A stretch of 12,957 nucleotides of DNA from an uncultured archaeon (lineage in GTDB: Archaea > Thermoproteota > Nitrososphaeria > Conexivisphaerales > CALBHZ01): the NCBI GenBank assembly GCA_937892815.1, contig CALBHZ010000284.1, forward strand, positions 1-12,957. Reading direction: 5' to 3'. The notes beneath the pieces were generated by a model. It saw nothing but the letters and a program-made list of their open reading frames with translations, was not told the origin of the DNA and searched no databases. Positions within the stretch are counted from its first letter, which is position 1, and each line of letters starts with the position of its first letter. Positions 7,207 to 12,957 of this stretch are shown in pieces. A program made the translations under genes and the position numbers.

Positions 7207-8526
7207 ATGTACGTATGTGGAGTAACGGTTTACGATTATAGTCATCTAGGACATGCCAGAACCATCGTAGTTTTCGATGTATTGAGGAGGCTCTTGAAGA
7301 AGAAGGGATTTAAACTAAAACACGTACAGAACTTTACGGACGTAGACGATAAGATAATTAGGAAGGCGAAGGAAATGGGCCTTACGGTTGAAGAGGTATC
7401 CAGTAGATTTATTGAGGCATACTTCAAGGATTTCGATGCCTTAAATATCGAAAGAGTTGAGAGCTATCCCAAGGCAACCGAGTTCATATCCGTTATGCAT
7501 GAGATAGTAAAGGGTCTAATGGATAAGGGATATGCTTACAGAACGAGGACGGGAATCTACTTTAACGTCCCTAAATTTAAAGAGTACGGGAAGCTATCCA
7601 AGATAAATCTAGAAGAGCTGAAGGCAGGAGCGAGAGTAGAGGTAGACCCTACCAAGAAAAATCCCTTAGATTTCGCCTTATGGAAGTTTTACGAAGAAGA
7701 GCCGAAGTATAGCTCTCCTTGGGGTTACGGCAGGCCGGGATGGCATATAGAGTGCTCATCGATGGTTTGGAAGATCTTTGGCGGTACCATAGATATCCAC
7801 GGTGGAGGGGAAGATCTAATATTTCCACATCATGAAAATGAGATAGCGCAGAGCGAAGCCTTCACAGGTAAGCCATTAGCTAGGATATGGGTTCACGTTG
7901 GCTTACTGAAGATAGGAGAAGAGAAGATGAGCAAAAGCCTTGGAAATATAATACCACTGAAAGATGCCATACCTACGTGGGGCCCTAATACCATTAGGTA
8001 TTTCCTCCTCATGGGCCATTATAGGAGTCAAATACAGCTATCGGATAAGGCTTTGAAGAACGCGGCCGATAATTGGAGGATCATAGAAGGAGCGGCTTAC
8101 GATTTAGTTCAGCCATATGGGGAGGAGGGGGATGCGAGCTTAGTTGAAGAAGCTAAGAGATGTTTCGAGAGGTTCGATGAAGCGTTATCCGATGACCTCA
8201 ATACCCCTATAGCTTTAATGGAGTTAGTTAAACTATCTAAATCGGTAAGCAGAGCGCAAGCTCGAAGGAAATTAAACGAAGACGTTGCAAGAGAAGTTAA
8301 AAAGATCTTCGATCAGATGTTTTACATAATGGGATTTAAGTTGCCTAGCGTAAGTGAGGAGGAAAGGAGATTCATACAGGAGGTGGTGGAGAAAAGAGCA
8401 GAGCTTAGGAGGAAGAGAAGGTATTCAGAAGCGGATAGGATAAGGGACGAGCTCAGGAAGATGAAGGTATTATTAATTGATGTAGGAGAAAGGACGTTTT
8501 GGAGGAAAGTGGAGCATTTACCTTAA
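7207..8526 (+). CDS. cysS: Cysteinyl-tRNA synthetase
   Basis: A class I aminoacyl-tRNA synthetase that activates cysteine and charges tRNA-Cys. Residue numbers count from the ATG at 7207. The HIGH motif is HLGH at 13-16 and KMSKS is at 240-244. The zinc that reads the cysteine thiol is held by Cys4, Cys183, His208 and Glu212, all present (MYVCG, WHIECS, FPHHENE). The DALR anticodon-stem helical region and C-terminal domain (about 270-439) are complete. About 27 codons at the N-terminus lie upstream in another frame, so this frame is the bulk of the protein but probably not all of it. It is co-oriented with the glycosyltransferase and close behind it. Because cysS is normally essential, the start-region shift is more plausibly a sequence error than a mutation. 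Confidence 0.97.
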   Translation: MYVCGVTVYDYSHLGHARTIVVFDVLRRLLKKKGFKLKHVQNFTDVDDKIIRKAKEMGLTVEEVSSRFIEAYFKDFDALNIERVESYPKATEFISVMHEIVKGLMDKGYAYRTRTGIYFNVPKFKEYGKLSKINLEELKAGARVEVDPTKKNPLDFALWKFYEEEPKYSSPWGYGRPGWHIECSSMVWKIFGGTIDIHGGGEDLIFPHHENEIAQSEAFTGKPLARIWVHVGLLKIGEEKMSKSLGNIIPLKDAIPTWGPNTIRYFLLMGHYRSQIQLSDKALKNAADNWRIIEGAAYDLVQPYGEEGDASLVEEAKRCFERFDEALSDDLNTPIALMELVKLSKSVSRAQARRKLNEDVAREVKKIFDQMFYIMGFKLPSVSEEERRFIQEVVEKRAELRRKRRYSEADRIRDELRKMKVLLIDVGERTFWRKVEHLP

Positions 8527-8558
8527 CGTAACCGAGTTTGTAATTTGGATCGCTTTGG

Positions 8559-8574
8559 AGAAAAATACTTATTT
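8559..8574 (+). promoter_or_regulatory. Archaeal TATA box for the DUF1512 gene
   Basis: The AG-then-A-rich stretch AGAAAAATACTTATTT, with a BRE-like purine run followed by a TATA-like core, is centred about 27 nt upstream of the GTG at 8594. There is no Shine-Dalgarno sequence in front of the GTG, consistent with a leaderless transcript separate from cysS. Confidence 0.45.
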
Positions 8575-8593
8575 ACCCAACGTAGAACTCTAA

Positions 8594-9697
8594 GTGAACG
8601 CGTTGGTAATTCAGATAGGAGAGGATCAATGGGTAGGGCTTTCTACGTTCATGTGGATCTTAGTTATAACGCTCTTATTCGTATATGGGCAAAGAATACA
8701 GATATTCTTAGCGTTAAGGAGGATAGGTAAGGATTTAAAAAAGCTTGAGAGGATGAGTCGAGGAGCGAAGGAGAAGTTAAAGCAGAAGTTCCTAGAGTAT
8801 GGAGCTGAGGAAGTTCAGGTAAAGATGGATTTGGAGAAGCTGCTAAACTCCTTCGTCATCCGACCTACAGACCTAGATCCTAAGGGGATAGTATATAAGT
8901 TAGATAGACTACTACGTTCGTACGATTTCTTCCTTAGGGAGAGGGTAGCCGCGCTAGCTCCAAAGGCCGATGCTGTAACAAGGTTAAACTTAACAAACCT
9001 GGCTGAGGCAACTTTAGCTTTAGAGTCAATTTATAAGACAGTTCGTCATTATTACACATCAGCTAAGAAGTTTAACGATTTATTCGCGATTGTCCAGCTA
9101 CAAATACAACTTCCGACAATAATGGAGACGGCCGATGCATATTACCGCTCATTAGATGCCTTTTCAAAAGGGGTACCGATAGGAGATTCATTAGGCCCTA
9201 TGGTGGTTTCTAAGTTAGCTGGAAGCGCTAAGTTTAGGGAGATAGCAGAGGAAACGGTGATAGCCGAGACCGAGTTTGAAGGTAGAAAGCTCATCTTGAT
9301 GAAGGCTAAGGGACCAGGTGGAACCGTAGGCAGGCCTGGAGAAGCAATTGAGAAGATCTTAGAACTTTACAACGTATCCGCTATAATTACGATCGATGCG
9401 GGCTTGAAGCTATATGGAGAGGAGTCTGGAGAGGTTATTCACGGAGTTGGAGCAGCGGTCGGAGGACCGGGCGTAGATCGATTTAAGATAGAGGAGGCGG
9501 CAACTAAGAGGAAGGTACCGATGTACGCTGTTATCGTAAAGATGTCTGAGAAGGAGGCGGTTGGGGAAATGAACGATAGGATAAAGAACGCGATAAATCT
9601 AACCGCTGAAAAGGTTAGGAAAATGATCTTAGAGAGGACGAAGGAAGGAGATGTCGTAGTAGTTGCAGGGATAGGAAATACGATAGGGGTTCCTTAA
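8594..9697 (+). CDS. DUF1512 family archaeal membrane protein
   Basis: A 367-residue protein matching the archaeal DUF1512 family by length and layout. A single transmembrane helix at about 15-32 (FMWILVITLLFVYG) is followed by a basic juxtamembrane coil (RRIGKDLKKLERMSRGAKEK), a helical middle (about 70-215) and a glycine-rich C-terminal domain. The last contains KGPGGTVGRPGEA near 238-250, HGVGAAVGGPGVDRFK near 282-297 and GDVVVVAGIGNTIGVP at the end. These loops look like nucleotide or phosphate-binding turns, but that is inference; the family has no established function that I know of. The start is a GTG at leaderless distance from a TATA box. Its TAA shares bases with the stop of the convergent deacetylase gene. 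Confidence 0.85.
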   Translation: MNALVIQIGEDQWVGLSTFMWILVITLLFVYGQRIQIFLALRRIGKDLKKLERMSRGAKEKLKQKFLEYGAEEVQVKMDLEKLLNSFVIRPTDLDPKGIVYKLDRLLRSYDFFLRERVAALAPKADAVTRLNLTNLAEATLALESIYKTVRHYYTSAKKFNDLFAIVQLQIQLPTIMETADAYYRSLDAFSKGVPIGDSLGPMVVSKLAGSAKFREIAEETVIAETEFEGRKLILMKAKGPGGTVGRPGEAIEKILELYNVSAIITIDAGLKLYGEESGEVIHGVGAAVGGPGVDRFKIEEAATKRKVPMYAVIVKMSEKEAVGEMNDRIKNAINLTAEKVRKMILERTKEGDVVVVAGIGNTIGVP

Positions 9698-10626
9698 AGT
9701 CCCTTGGATATTTCACTTAATAGGTTAAACCAACCTCTTGCCGTTCCTTCAGCGTAGTATCCTCCACCTCCCAAGATTAGTAGCCTTCCAGATGATATTT
9801 CATGCGATATCTCGTGTACGATAGAGCCAGCCTTTGCTATCCCTTCTATCGTATAGCATAATCCAGTTAACGGATCCTCGTATAGTCCATCGCATCCAGA
9901 TTGTAAGATAACTATCTCCGCTCCCGAACTCCTCATAAATTCGATATTACTTTCTATAGCATCCATCAGCTCTTCGTCGTCCGCTCCGTAATCAAGCGGA
10001 ACGTTTACCTTAGTTCCTCTTGCCGCTCCAGCTCCTCTTTCATACTCGTATCCGCTTAGAGGATAGATCCCCCTTTGATGTACGTCTAAGATATATACGT
10101 CTGGATCCGCTTCGTAGCTGTAATAGACACCGTCTCCGTGATGTGCATCTATATCTACGTAGAGTATCCTCTTAACGTTGTACTTCTTCCTCAGGTATTC
10201 TATGGCTACGGCTATATCGTTAAATACGCAAAAGCCGGCGGCCGATTCCCTCCTAGCGTGATGTAAGCCTGCCATAGGATTGAAGCCGTGTTCTATTTCG
10301 CCTTTCATAATTAAGTCGACGAGCTTAACCGTAGTTCCAACGATATATGCAGACGCTTCGTAGATCCCCTTGAAAGCTGGGGTATCTCCATAGTCTAAGT
10401 AACCCAATCCGCTTTCGCTCATCTCCTTAACGTACTCGATGTACTTAGGGCTATGGAAGAGCTTAATTATTTCATCGTCCGCTTTTTTAGGCTTTACGAA
10501 CTTAATGTTGTCCGTTTCTCTAATTAACCTAAAGAAGGCCTTAACTCTATCCGATTTCATTGGATGTCCATGCGGAAAAGAATATAAGAGAAGTTCCTCT
10601 CCGTAAGCTACTCCCACTTTACACAT
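9694..10626 (-). CDS. Histone deacetylase / acetoin utilisation (AcuC) superfamily zinc deacetylase
   Basis: A 310-residue arginase-fold deacetylase. The tandem catalytic histidines are His122-His123 (GLHHARRESAAGFCVFND), zinc ligands are Asp160 and His162 (VDIDAHHGDG) and Asp246 (SGCDGLYEDPL), and the transition-state tyrosine is Tyr290 (GGGGYY). All essential residues are present, so it should be active. Family members remove acetyl groups from lysines, polyamines or small molecules; the substrate here is unknown. Chromatin proteins such as Alba or archaeal histones are possible targets, by analogy only. The start ATG is 22 nt after the end of the pycB/oadA reading frame, so it is the third gene of the DUF355 operon. 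The stop overlaps that of the DUF1512 gene on the opposite strand. Confidence 0.93.
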   Translation of the reverse strand: MCKVGVAYGEELLLYSFPHGHPMKSDRVKAFFRLIRETDNIKFVKPKKADDEIIKLFHSPKYIEYVKEMSESGLGYLDYGDTPAFKGIYEASAYIVGTTVKLVDLIMKGEIEHGFNPMAGLHHARRESAAGFCVFNDIAVAIEYLRKKYNVKRILYVDIDAHHGDGVYYSYEADPDVYILDVHQRGIYPLSGYEYERGAGAARGTKVNVPLDYGADDEELMDAIESNIEFMRSSGAEIVILQSGCDGLYEDPLTGLCYTIEGIAKAGSIVHEISHEISSGRLLILGGGGYYAEGTARGWFNLLSEISKGL

Positions 10627-10648
10627 AAAGAATATTAGATTTTTATCG

Positions 10649-10999
10649 CTATTTTTCTTTTTGCTCCTTCCTCCACTTAAAGAAGTCCATAGCGGCCTGT
10701 GGGAATAGGGCGCACGTTAGGTAGTCCTCTTCCTTCTCTATTAAGTCCTTAGGAAGTTCGTTCACGATCTTAGGCAACATAGGTTCGAGAAGATCTGCAG
10801 GCCTTACGGTTATCTCCTTCGCTCCTCTCAGTATCTTCTCCTTAATTTCCGGAGATATTTCGGCCGGATGAGCTCCATACATGCCCCTTACGTATTCCCT
10901 CGTTTCCTTTGCTACTAATTTGTATCTCTCCTTAGCTAGGACGTTTAAAACGGCTTGAGTACCTACTATTTGAGATAAGGGCGTTACGAGAGGGGCCAT
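10649..10999 (-). CDS. PycB/OadA fragment 4 (C-terminal conserved carboxylase domain)
   Basis: A 116-residue frame with the C-terminal part of the carboxylase domain: PLVTPLSQIVGTQAVLNVL, YVRGMYGAHPAEI and PADLLEPMLPKI, ending at a lysine-rich tail without a biotinyl domain. The apparent ATG is not a real start. The preceding family sequence (EVSRVREDLGWP) lies one frame away, and adding one C to the run of four at 10992-10995 would join them as GWPPLVTP. A further missing base near 11140 (NPP to VDLGALEHQ) splits off the piece upstream of that. Confidence 0.75.
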   Translation of the reverse strand: MAPLVTPLSQIVGTQAVLNVLAKERYKLVAKETREYVRGMYGAHPAEISPEIKEKILRGAKEITVRPADLLEPMLPKIVNELPKDLIEKEEDYLTCALFPQAAMDFFKWRKEQKEK

Positions 11000-11271
11000 C
11001 CTAGATCTTCTCTAACCCTCGATACCTCCTCCAATACTTCGTTCATTAGGTGTTCGGCTTTATTCTCCCTTAATTGTGCTTGTAGATTGCTTAACATCCC
11101 TCCCGAAATTTGATGTTCTAGAGCTCCTAGATCGACGGAGGGTTCTTCCTAGCATAATCGAACTCCGCGTATTTCTTCCTAACTTGCCATATGAACTTAG
11201 ATACCTCTCTCACTTCTTCAAAGTTCACCTTTGTTTCGTAGGGAGTACCCTCTAGAGCCTTAATAGCGCTT

Positions 11272-11541
11272 TCAGCCGGTATGTAGCTCGTATACAAGGA
11301 TATCGAAGAAGCTACGATGTCGAATAGATCGGCTCCTGGCTTCGACGGATTTTATGAACGTAAACGGAGCTAAACCAGCGGTAGCGTATGAATGTACGTC
11401 TACTTTAGCTCCTAGCCTCTTTATCATCTTTATTAGATCGTAGGCTACGTATGGCCTAAGTATCCCGTTCATGTCCTTAATGGTGATAGTATCTGGATCG
11501 AGCTCGATCATCTTCTTAACGAGCTTTCCCCAGGTATTCAA
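11272..11541 (-). CDS. PycB/OadA fragment 3 (end of TIM barrel)
   Basis: WGKLVKKMIELD, ITIKDMNGILRPYVAYDL and VDVHSYATAGLA are genuine; His and the conserved Lys-Asp-Met metal-site residues are intact. After KSVEA near 11339 the frame becomes nonsense. With one base skipped near 11337 the family sequence continues as GADLFDIVASSIS, then IPAESAIKALEGTPYET and WQVRKKYAEFDYARKNP, down to about 11140, in a frame that has no start codon of its own. Confidence 0.75.
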   Translation of the reverse strand: MNTWGKLVKKMIELDPDTITIKDMNGILRPYVAYDLIKMIKRLGAKVDVHSYATAGLAPFTFIKSVEARSRSIRHRSFFDILVYELHTG

Positions 11542-11893
11542 TAGTGCGAATTGGGCTTGTAGTATAATATATACATATTTGAATTTCCGCTTTAAGCCTC
11601 TCAGCGGTCTTTACGGCCGTTTGTAAATTCCTTAAATCGTTTAAGGCATCGAAGATCCTGAAGATATCGATGCCGTTTTCAAAGCTTTTTTCAACGAACT
11701 TTTCTACTACATCATCCGGATAGTGCCTGTATCCTACTAAGTTCTGTCCTCTCAATAACATCAATAACTTAGTTTTCTTAACTTTTCTCTTTATTTGGTG
11801 AAGCCTTTTCCACAGATCCTCCTTTAGGAACCTCAGGGAAGCGTCGAAAGTCGCTCCTCTCCCATGCCTCCAAAGCGTAGAAGCCGGCTTCAT
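11516..11893 (-). CDS. PycB/OadA fragment 2 (TIM barrel middle)
   Basis: True sequence runs from [10 protein letters not shown] near 11858 to TSPIRTIEY near 11535, including the substrate-binding MLLRGQNLVGYRHY and IFRIFDALND. The first ~12 and last few residues are out-of-frame. At about 11533 an extra C (TACCTGGGG) moves the family sequence to the next frame, where it reads WGKLVKKMIEL. Confidence 0.75.
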   Translation of the reverse strand: MKPASTLWRHGRGATFDASLRFLKEDLWKRLHQIKRKVKKTKLLMLLRGQNLVGYRHYPDDVVEKFVEKSFENGIDIFRIFDALNDLRNLQTAVKTAERLKAEIQICIYYTTSPIRTIEYLGKAR

Positions 11894-12002
11894 CTAAAAG
11901 CTCAGCAGCTTGGACAAGATCGCTCGTCCTCATTCTCGTAGCTAGTAGGCTTTGATGCGCGTCTCTGAGGGTTAAATCAACTAACCCTACTATCCTAATC
12001 AC
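11778..12002 (-). CDS. PycB/OadA fragment 1 (N-terminus)
   Basis: This frame carries the first ~47 residues of the carboxyltransferase, through GFYALEAW. After about 11862 the family sequence ([14 protein letters not shown]) continues in the next frame, and the remaining ~27 residues here are out-of-frame translation. The apparent cause is one extra base in the purine run TGGGAGAGGAG. Confidence 0.7.
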   Translation of the reverse strand: MIRIVGLVDLTLRDAHQSLLATRMRTSDLVQAAELLDEAGFYALEAWERSDFRRFPEVPKGGSVEKASPNKEKS

Positions 12003-12481
12003 CTCTTATATCCTAACTTTCTTAGGAACTCGTGTCTCTTCCTCTTCTCCTCTTCATCTTCTATGCCTTTGCTCTTTAACCCGTCTATTACCCCCAATAC
12101 TCCTCTTCCGAGATCCGTTTCAGCAACTATTACTTCAACCGGGTTGGCAGTTGCACAGTACAAGGTAACTACCTCCTGAACCATCTTTATCCTATTTAGT
12201 ACGTTAATTGGGTAAGAGCCGTTTAAGATTATGACGAAGAAATGGCCGGCAGATACCTTTTTCGCTATATCTAAAGCGAGCTCTATCGATTTTTCATCGT
12301 TGCCATCATACCTAATTAAAGCCGGACCGCTCGATTCACAAAACGCTATGCCGAACTTTATGTTAGGGCTAGATGTTATTAGAGCTTCGTATATATCCTC
12401 AACCGTTTTTATGAAGTGGGACTGTCCAAGTATCATATTAAAACCAGACGGTACTTCTATCTTAACCCTACCTAACTCCAT
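11999..12481 (-). CDS. DUF355 adenosine-specific kinase
   Basis: A 160-residue protein matching the Adenosine_kin (DUF355) family over its full length. Conserved blocks are [20 protein letters not shown] at 43-62, the [14 protein letters not shown] block at 109-122 and [11 protein letters not shown] at 124-134. The family is annotated as adenosine-specific kinase on limited evidence; it is small, mainly thermophile-associated and structurally unrelated to the ribokinase-type adenosine kinases. It would phosphorylate adenosine to AMP in the cytoplasm if that assignment holds. It is first in a three-gene minus-strand operon and overlaps the carboxyltransferase gene by four bases (GTGA). The ATG at 12481 is about 33 nt from an AT-rich TATA-like stretch and has no clear Shine-Dalgarno. 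This frame is intact although its downstream neighbour is badly shifted. Confidence 0.93.
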   Translation of the reverse strand: MELGRVKIEVPSGFNMILGQSHFIKTVEDIYEALITSSPNIKFGIAFCESSGPALIRYDGNDEKSIELALDIAKKVSAGHFFVIILNGSYPINVLNRIKMVQEVVTLYCATANPVEVIVAETDLGRGVLGVIDGLKSKGIEDEEEKRKRHEFLRKLGYKR

Positions 12482-12507
12482 ATTCCATCGAAAAACCTGT
12501 TCAAGAT

Positions 12508-12526
12508 TTTTATTAATAAATTTAAT
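12508..12526 (-). promoter_or_regulatory. Likely TATA region of the DUF355-pycB-HDAC operon
   Basis: On the minus strand TATTAAATTTATTAATAAA lies about 27-45 nt ahead of the ATG at 12481, with the best TATA-like core (TTTATTAATA) about 33 nt away. This would give a very short leader. The stretch is long and uniformly AT-rich, so the exact box cannot be fixed. Confidence 0.45.
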
Positions 12527-12566
12527 AGCTAGGCTGGTTTCCAGAGCAGTCCATCTTCGACGATAG

Positions 12567-12888
12567 GCTTTACCTTTCTTTACCGGGGAGCATTGAAAGC
12601 CCGTGTTCTGTCAGATTGGATCTTCGATCAACAGCTACTAAGTTGTTGTAAATACAATTCTACAGCTATATGCGAGATTAACCTAACTTACCATCTTTCA
12701 AGCCCAAATTCACGATAAAAGAGGATGTTTTTAAGGGAAAAATTATTACTCGTATACTTTTGGGAAATTTAATCGGACAGATCTCTAAAGTTAATACCTC
12801 TCACAACCTCTTTAGCTTTTCGACTTCCATAATCGTCTTAAATTTTCAAAGAAATTAGGAGGAACGAGAAAAGATAAAGGTCCTATAG
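12567..12888. other. Apparently non-coding stretch at the contig end
   Basis: About 320 bases without a supported gene. All six frames are short or lack a start; the longest open stretch (plus strand, about 12700-12860, ~60 codons) has no start codon and no recognisable motif. I saw no tRNA cloverleaf, no C/D-box RNA and no CRISPR-type repeat. A 6-bp inverted repeat (GGCTTT at 12566-12571, AAAGCC at 12596-12601) and an 8-bp direct repeat (ATCTTCGA at 12553 and 12620) are within chance expectation. Confidence 0.5.
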
Positions 12889-12957
12889 CTGTCTCTTATA
12901 CACATCTCCGAGCCCACGAGACCTCTCTACATCTCGTATGCCGTCTTCTGCTTGAAA
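12889..12957 (+). other. Untrimmed Illumina Nextera adapter (sequencing artefact, not genomic)
   Basis: The window ends with the Tn5 mosaic-end CTGTCTCTTATACACATCT, then CCGAGCCCACGAGAC, an 8-base index CTCTCTAC, the flow-cell tail ATCTCGTATGCCGTCTTCTG continuing CTTG, and AAA. This is the Nextera transposase read-through adapter in full and in order, 34 + 8 + 24 + 3 bases. The index matches i7 N707 as I remember the kit. Genomic sequence ends at 12888. Confidence 0.99.

Larger units (their letters stand above)
10649..12002 (-). pseudogene. pycB: Frameshifted pyruvate carboxylase subunit B / oxaloacetate decarboxylase alpha subunit (carboxyltransferase)
   Basis: Joining the frames gives a 450-residue carboxyltransferase. 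It opens with [17 protein letters not shown], the metal- and oxaloacetate-binding start of the HMGL-like TIM barrel, continues through MLLRGQNLVGYRHY, IDIFRIFDALND, YTTSP and ITIKDMNGIL, and closes with the conserved carboxylase domain (LEHQISGGMLSNL, GTQAVLNVL, YGAHPAEI). It would transfer CO2 between carboxybiotin and pyruvate/oxaloacetate. There is no C-terminal biotinyl domain, so a separate biotin carrier would be needed. Apparent shifts: one extra base near 11860, 11533 and 11337, one missing near 11140 and 10994. The interval of 1354 bp minus the net extra base is exactly 451 codons. The GTG at 12002 overlaps the DUF355 stop as GTGA. Either assembly error or recent inactivation; between shifts the protein shows no in-frame stops. 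Confidence 0.88.

Noticed and set aside
8545..8730. Plus-strand 61-residue open frame overlapping the start of the DUF1512 gene
   Set aside because: It overlaps the transmembrane start of the DUF1512 gene in another frame, has no family resemblance, and its start lies upstream of the TATA box.
10649..12002. Programmed frameshifting or split genes as an explanation for the carboxyltransferase frames
   Set aside because: Five shifts of both signs in one enzyme, two pieces without start codons, and no slippery heptamer or common motif at the sites make recoding or true split subunits implausible.
12231..12566. Plus-strand 111-residue open frame opposite DUF355
   Set aside because: It is antisense to a full-length conserved family member, and its tail runs through that gene's promoter.
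12540..12670. Possible tRNA or structured RNA (GGCTTT/AAAGCC stem, TTCGAT loop-like motif)
   Set aside because: No acceptor, D, anticodon and T stems could be assembled, the TTCGAT is not flanked by a 5-bp stem, and C/D boxes are absent.
12700..12862. Plus-strand open stretch of about 60 codons near the contig end
   Set aside because: It has no start codon, no Shine-Dalgarno or motif, and AT-rich low-complexity composition; it fits chance.
12662..12892. Inverted repeat ACAGCTAT (12662-12669) with ATAGCTGT (12885-12892)
   Set aside because: The right arm crosses the genome/adapter junction at 12888/12889, so it is an artefact of the adapter sequence.
1..12957. CRISPR array, insertion sequence, integrase or prophage
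   Set aside because: No regularly spaced repeats, transposase or integrase motifs, or terminal inverted repeats were seen on either strand.

Overview
The window looks like the right-hand end of an archaeal contig. Several features point that way: AGA/AGG as the dominant arginine codons, archaeal TATA boxes about 25-30 nt ahead of near-leaderless start codons, and archaeal families (HTH-ThiN regulator, DUF1512 membrane protein, ATP-cone/Mrr nuclease, DUF355 adenosine-specific kinase, AmmeMemoRadiSam radical SAM enzyme). The repertoire and moderate GC suggest a thermophilic archaeon, probably of the TACK/Thermoproteota group, but no marker settles the lineage. The last 69 bases are not genomic: they are untrimmed Illumina Nextera read-through adapter with an 8-base index.

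Layout, left to right. 1-90: C-terminal end of an unidentified membrane protein. 124-1977 (+): operon of a small cupin, an Af1521-like macro domain protein and a ThiR-type HTH-ThiN thiamine regulator, converging on a minus-strand block. 1961-3971 (-): ABC-2 permease and its ATPase, an export pair. 4006-5025 (-): AmrS-like radical SAM protein. 5053-5764 (-): Mrr-type nuclease whose N-terminal ATP-cone is broken by an internal deletion and frame change. 5863-8526 (+): membrane glycosyltransferase 2 followed by cysteinyl-tRNA synthetase, whose first ~27 codons are out of frame. 8594-9697 (+): DUF1512 membrane protein, whose stop codon overlaps that of the convergent minus-strand operon. 9694-12481 (-): operon of DUF355 adenosine-specific kinase, the carboxyltransferase subunit of pyruvate carboxylase/oxaloacetate decarboxylase (PycB/OadA) and an HDAC-family deacetylase. 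12482-12888: promoter and apparently non-coding DNA. 12889-12957: adapter.

The most striking sequence observation is frame damage. The pycB/oadA gene carries five single-base shifts (three apparent insertions, two deletions), yet its conceptual protein is otherwise clean and sums to exactly 451 codons including the stop. cysS has one shift near its start, and the nuclease has a shift with an internal deletion. Together with the adapter, this makes assembly or read error likely for pycB and cysS, although recent gene decay is not excluded. I did not find a convincing undescribed system. The best biological lead is the coupling of an ADP-ribose-binding macro domain to a thiamine regulator.
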